A stretch of DNA of 64,000 nucleotides from Winogradskyella sp. UBA3174 (GTDB lineage: Bacteria > Bacteroidota > Bacteroidia > Flavobacteriales > Flavobacteriaceae). Shown here piece after piece: positions 61,341-64,000 of the stretch (its first letter is position 1; each line of letters starts with the position of its first letter). A model generated the notes under the pieces. It ran no database searches. It had not been told where the DNA came from and saw only the letters and a list, made by a program, of their open reading frames with translations. The DNA is taken from NCBI RefSeq assembly GCF_002364335.1, contig NZ_DEXW01000080.1, forward strand, positions 1 through 64,000. Direction: 5' to 3'. A program made the translations under genes and the position numbers.

Positions 61341-63148
61341 TATGCTACCTTTTTAGGTAAAACCATTTGCAAAATATTAGCAATAGTAATAACAACCACG
61401 CAGCCAAATAGATTTAGCCATAAATAAGGCATCCAATCAAACCACCAACCTATAACTACAATAGCTTGTGTTAGTAGTGCGCCAATAAATACAGCATTTC
61501 CTTTTATATGTTTAAAGAAGAATGCTAAAAGGAAAATACCCAAAACATTGCCATAAAAAATGGAGCCTATTATATTAACCAATTGAATTAAGTTTTCTGC
61601 AAGGTTAGCAAAACAGGCAATGATAATTGCGATAATTCCCCAGCCTAAAGTGAACCATTTGGTCATTTTTACCATATGCTCATCTCCTTTGTCTTCCTTT
61701 AGACTTCTTCCGTATAAATCTATAGACGTAATTGTTGCTAAGGCATTTATTTCTGAAGCGGTAGAAGACATTGCTGCAGATAAGATTACAGCTAATAATA
61801 AACCAATAAGTCCGGTTGGTAGATGATTAAGTATAAACCGAATGAACATATAATCTTTGTCATTGGTTTGGGTATCTTTTGCTGAGTCTTTATAAAGCGC
61901 TGCTAGCGCTGCTGATTTTTCGATATAAGTTAAACTTTTTGGATCAGATTCTAGAGTTTCAACTTCATTTTGAAGCTTTGCATACGTCTCTTTATATTCT
62001 TTATCGACTGCTTTTTTGATTAAAAATTTCGATTCTAATCGATACGATTTTTCAATACTATCTAAAGTAAAAAGTTTGTTTGTTGCTTGTGCATCTTTAT
62101 TTTTTGATAAGGCTAAGCTTAACGCTTGTTTATTAGAAAATAACAAGGCTTGCTTATCTTGAAGTGCGCGATACTCATTCCCATATTCTGAAGCTAACAC
62201 CTTCTCTGTAGAGGCATCAATAAAGTTTAATGGTGATGGATTAAATTGATAAAACACAAAGACCATAATACCAACTAAGAGTATAAAAAACTGCATTGGT
62301 ACTTTTAGCAAACCATTGAAGATAAGACCCATTTGCATTTCTTTCATGGATTTACCAGAAAGATAACGTTGTACTTGGCTTTGGTCTGTACCAAAATACG
62401 AAAGCATTAGAAATGTACCACCAATAATACCAGTCCAAACGGTATATCTATTTTCTAAATCGAATGAAAAATCTAAGACTTCCATTCTTCCAGTTGCACC
62501 AGCAATATCTATAGCATCAATAAAAGAGACGTCTTCTGGTATTAAATTAATAACCACAAAAAGTGCAGCAAACATACCAGCAAAAATCACGAGCATTTGT
62601 TGTTTTTGCGTTACTGTAACGGCTTTTGTACCACCAGAGACCGTGTAAATAATTACTAAAACACCAATAGCGATATTGAGGGTTACAATATTCCAACCTA
62701 ATACAACAGATAAAATAATGGCTGGAGCAAAAATGGTGATTCCTGCTGCGAGCCCACGTTGTATTAAAAATAGGATGGCTGTAAGACTTCTTGTTTTTAG
62801 ATCGAATCGGTTTTCTAGAAATTCGTAAGCCGTATAAACTTTAAGACGATGATAGAGTGGAATAAATACCAAACATATAATGACCATGGCTATTGGAAGT
62901 CCAAAATAAAATTGAACAAAACCCATACCGTCAGAGAATGCCTGACCAGTTGTAGAAAGAAAAGTAATAGCACTGGCTTGCGTTGCCATTACAGACAAAC
63001 CAATAGTCCACCATTTAGACGTGTTACCTCCTTTGATGTAATCTTGTGCATTTTTACGACCACGTGTTTTCCAAGTACCGTAGCCAACTATTGTCACTAG
63101 TGTGGCAATGAGAACTGTCCAGTCAATCCAATCTAACGTTTGATTCAT
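61340..63148 (-). CDS. Sodium:solute symporter family protein
   Basis: A 602-residue transporter with about 14 membrane helices. Family motifs include GGNTSKWWTIGLSVMATQAS, the core FLSYFGTDQSQVQRYLSGKS and LLAVILSAAMSSTASEINAL. A cytoplasmic insert of ~110 residues (about 310-420), Lys- and Leu-rich, interrupts the helices; it is common in Bacteroidetes members. The substrate may be a sugar or sialic-acid-like compound. Confidence 0.88.
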   Translation of the reverse strand: MNQTLDWIDWTVLIATLVTIVGYGTWKTRGRKNAQDYIKGGNTSKWWTIGLSVMATQASAITFLSTTGQAFSDGMGFVQFYFGLPIAMVIICLVFIPLYHRLKVYTAYEFLENRFDLKTRSLTAILFLIQRGLAAGITIFAPAIILSVVLGWNIVTLNIAIGVLVIIYTVSGGTKAVTVTQKQQMLVIFAGMFAALFVVINLIPEDVSFIDAIDIAGATGRMEVLDFSFDLENRYTVWTGIIGGTFLMLSYFGTDQSQVQRYLSGKSMKEMQMGLIFNGLLKVPMQFFILLVGIMVFVFYQFNPSPLNFIDASTEKVLASEYGNEYRALQDKQALLFSNKQALSLALSKNKDAQATNKLFTLDSIEKSYRLESKFLIKKAVDKEYKETYAKLQNEVETLESDPKSLTYIEKSAALAALYKDSAKDTQTNDKDYMFIRFILNHLPTGLIGLLLAVILSAAMSSTASEINALATITSIDLYGRSLKEDKGDEHMVKMTKWFTLGWGIIAIIIACFANLAENLIQLVNIIGSIFYGNVLGIFLLAFFFKHIKGNAVFIGALLTQAIVVIGWWFDWMPYLWLNLFGCVVVITIANILQMVLPKKVA

Positions 63149-63152
63149 GCAA

Positions 63153-63272
63153 TTAGTCGAATGAAGCTGTTATAAAGTAAAACAGTATAATGTATAAAGC
63201 GTTAGCTAGTAATACAATAGTGTACATTTTATTCCATTTTTGTTTCTCTTGTAGTTGGTCTTGGTTTTGCAT
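63153..63272 (-). CDS. Small membrane protein next to the symporter
   Basis: Start placed at ATG 63272, giving 39 residues with a single hydrophobic helix (MYTIVLLANALYIILFYFI). A longer upstream frame overlaps the next gene and looks non-coding. It is 4 bases from the symporter start, so it may be a small partner of it. Confidence 0.6.
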   Translation of the reverse strand: MQNQDQLQEKQKWNKMYTIVLLANALYIILFYFITASFD

Positions 63273-63306
63273 ATTAATCAGTTTTTGGTTGTTAATAAAA
63301 TAGTTG

Positions 63307-64000
63307 TTAGTTTTTGAGTTGTAGTTGATCTTCTTTTCCTGCGGACAGCAAATTTGCAAATAATCTGTAAGCACCAGATACACCAGCCGGAAATTCTCTA
63401 AAAAAGCTTAGTCCAGTATAAATATAATTGCCCTTACCATATTTAGCGACCAGTAAAGCACCTTCTTTAGAGCTTTCACCTTTGTCGTTTGCTGCGAGTA
63501 ATGGTGTAAATTCTTCAGCCCATTTATTTGGGAAATACAAACCGCGTTCTTGTACCCAACCTTCAAAATCTTGGATTGTGATTTTGTTTGGGAAATTAAG
63601 GATAGGATGATTTGGTTCTAATATTCTAACTAAAGCATTCTCGTCTGTAACCCGATCTCTCGATAATTTTAAATCGTAAGGTGCTATATTATCTACCTTT
63701 ATACCTCTACTTGTGTTGTATTGAATGATGAGATTTCCGCCTTCATTAACATAGTCCAATAAAAACTTCTGCTTAAATTTAAGTTCATCAACAATATTAT
63801 AAGCTCTGATGCCAACCACAATGGCATCAAAATTAGTTAAGTTTTCTGGTGAAATTTGTTCTGGTTTTATAATAGTTACATTGTAACCAATTTGACGTAA
63901 ACTTTCTGGTACCACATCACCAGCACCTTGAATATAACCAATATTATCTCCTCTTTTTTGAATATCTAAACGCACAACTTTACTCGCGCTAGGCATTAAA
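63307..64000 (-). CDS. C-terminal part of a PIG-L family deacetylase (partial)
   Basis: The frame runs to the window edge without a stop, so the ATG at 63996 is probably internal. The visible ~230 residues (LRQIGYNVTIIKPEQIS, NFDAIVVGIRAYN, GGNLIIQYNTS, GWVQERGLYFPNKW, YIYTGLSFFREFPAG) match the glutamine-amidotransferase-like C-terminal region of long Bacteroidetes PIG-L/LmbE deacetylases. The zinc-binding deacetylase domain would lie outside the window. It ends 34 bases before the small membrane protein gene. Confidence 0.8.
   Translation of the reverse strand, partial: LMPSASKVVRLDIQKRGDNIGYIQGAGDVVPESLRQIGYNVTIIKPEQISPENLTNFDAIVVGIRAYNIVDELKFKQKFLLDYVNEGGNLIIQYNTSRGIKVDNIAPYDLKLSRDRVTDENALVRILEPNHPILNFPNKITIQDFEGWVQERGLYFPNKWAEEFTPLLAANDKGESSKEGALLVAKYGKGNYIYTGLSFFREFPAGVSGAYRLFANLLSAGKEDQLQLKN

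Noticed and set aside
1..64000. CRISPR array
   Set aside because: No regularly spaced repeat of the right size and no cas gene were seen; the 12-bp units near the island ends are too short and lack spacers.

Overview
The window looks like the chromosome of a marine Flavobacteriaceae bacterium (Bacteroidetes). The support is strongly A+T-rich DNA, TAnnTTTG-type promoter elements, flavobacterial families (Lacal_2735, DUF4290, TIGR03643, DUF2911, a PIG-L deacetylase with a long C-terminal part) and a relic of a type-B T9SS surface protein. No species call is attempted.

Layout: (1) 1-2545 is decayed accessory DNA: the tail of an unidentified gene, a 128-residue protein gene flanked by relics of a zinc-ribbon gene, and an FG-GAP-like lipoprotein. 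(2) 2546-33726 is a genomic island of about 31 kb inserted in a tRNA-Met(CAU) gene. It is bounded by 44-bp direct repeats of the tRNA 3' half, has a tyrosine integrase beside the intact tRNA, and carries 12-bp-period repeats in both arms. (3) 33684-42211 is housekeeping backbone: tRNA-Met, START-like protein, class IV aminotransferase, YqgE, HU, Fmt, RecQ, DUF493, DUF4290 and MurA. (4) 42781-56807 is a light and oxidative-stress cluster on the minus strand. It has four photolyase/cryptochrome paralogs plus FolE, TspO, glutathione peroxidase, SDR proteins, a flavin reductase and an ABC1 kinase, headed by a TetR-type regulator. (5) 56940-59091 is an arsenic operon (ArsR, DUF6428, ArsC, aquaglyceroporin). 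(6) The rest is DUF2911, a Gfo/Idh/MocA oxidoreductase, a sodium:solute symporter and a truncated PIG-L deacetylase.

The island is a layered defence locus. A WYL regulator (BrxR-like) precedes a type I BREX system: a DUF2130 nuclease-like gene, brxA, brxB, brxC, pglX, pglZ and brxL. A HipB/HipA pair sits between pglX and pglZ. Next is a retron-like module: a non-coding RNA candidate bounded by a perfect 13-bp inverted repeat, a reverse transcriptase with the retron NAxxH and VTG motifs, an acidic protein with a possible degenerate histidine-kinase ATPase end, and a receiver-domain protein ending in a HEPN RNase motif. A RecD-like helicase and a TPR/OB-fold protein follow.

The most interesting observation is a 15-bp motif (consensus TGCAGATATATTGCA) found four times: before the WYL gene, before the BREX operon, before the retron RNA and before the helicase pair. 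In the last three it lies exactly 15 bases from a TTTG promoter element. This suggests one regulator controls all modules. The receiver-HEPN retron effector is the best candidate for an undescribed system. A second regulon signal, GTTTAAC-N14-GTTAAAC at fixed distance from the -7 element, links the TetR gene to an internal promoter of the photolyase cluster.
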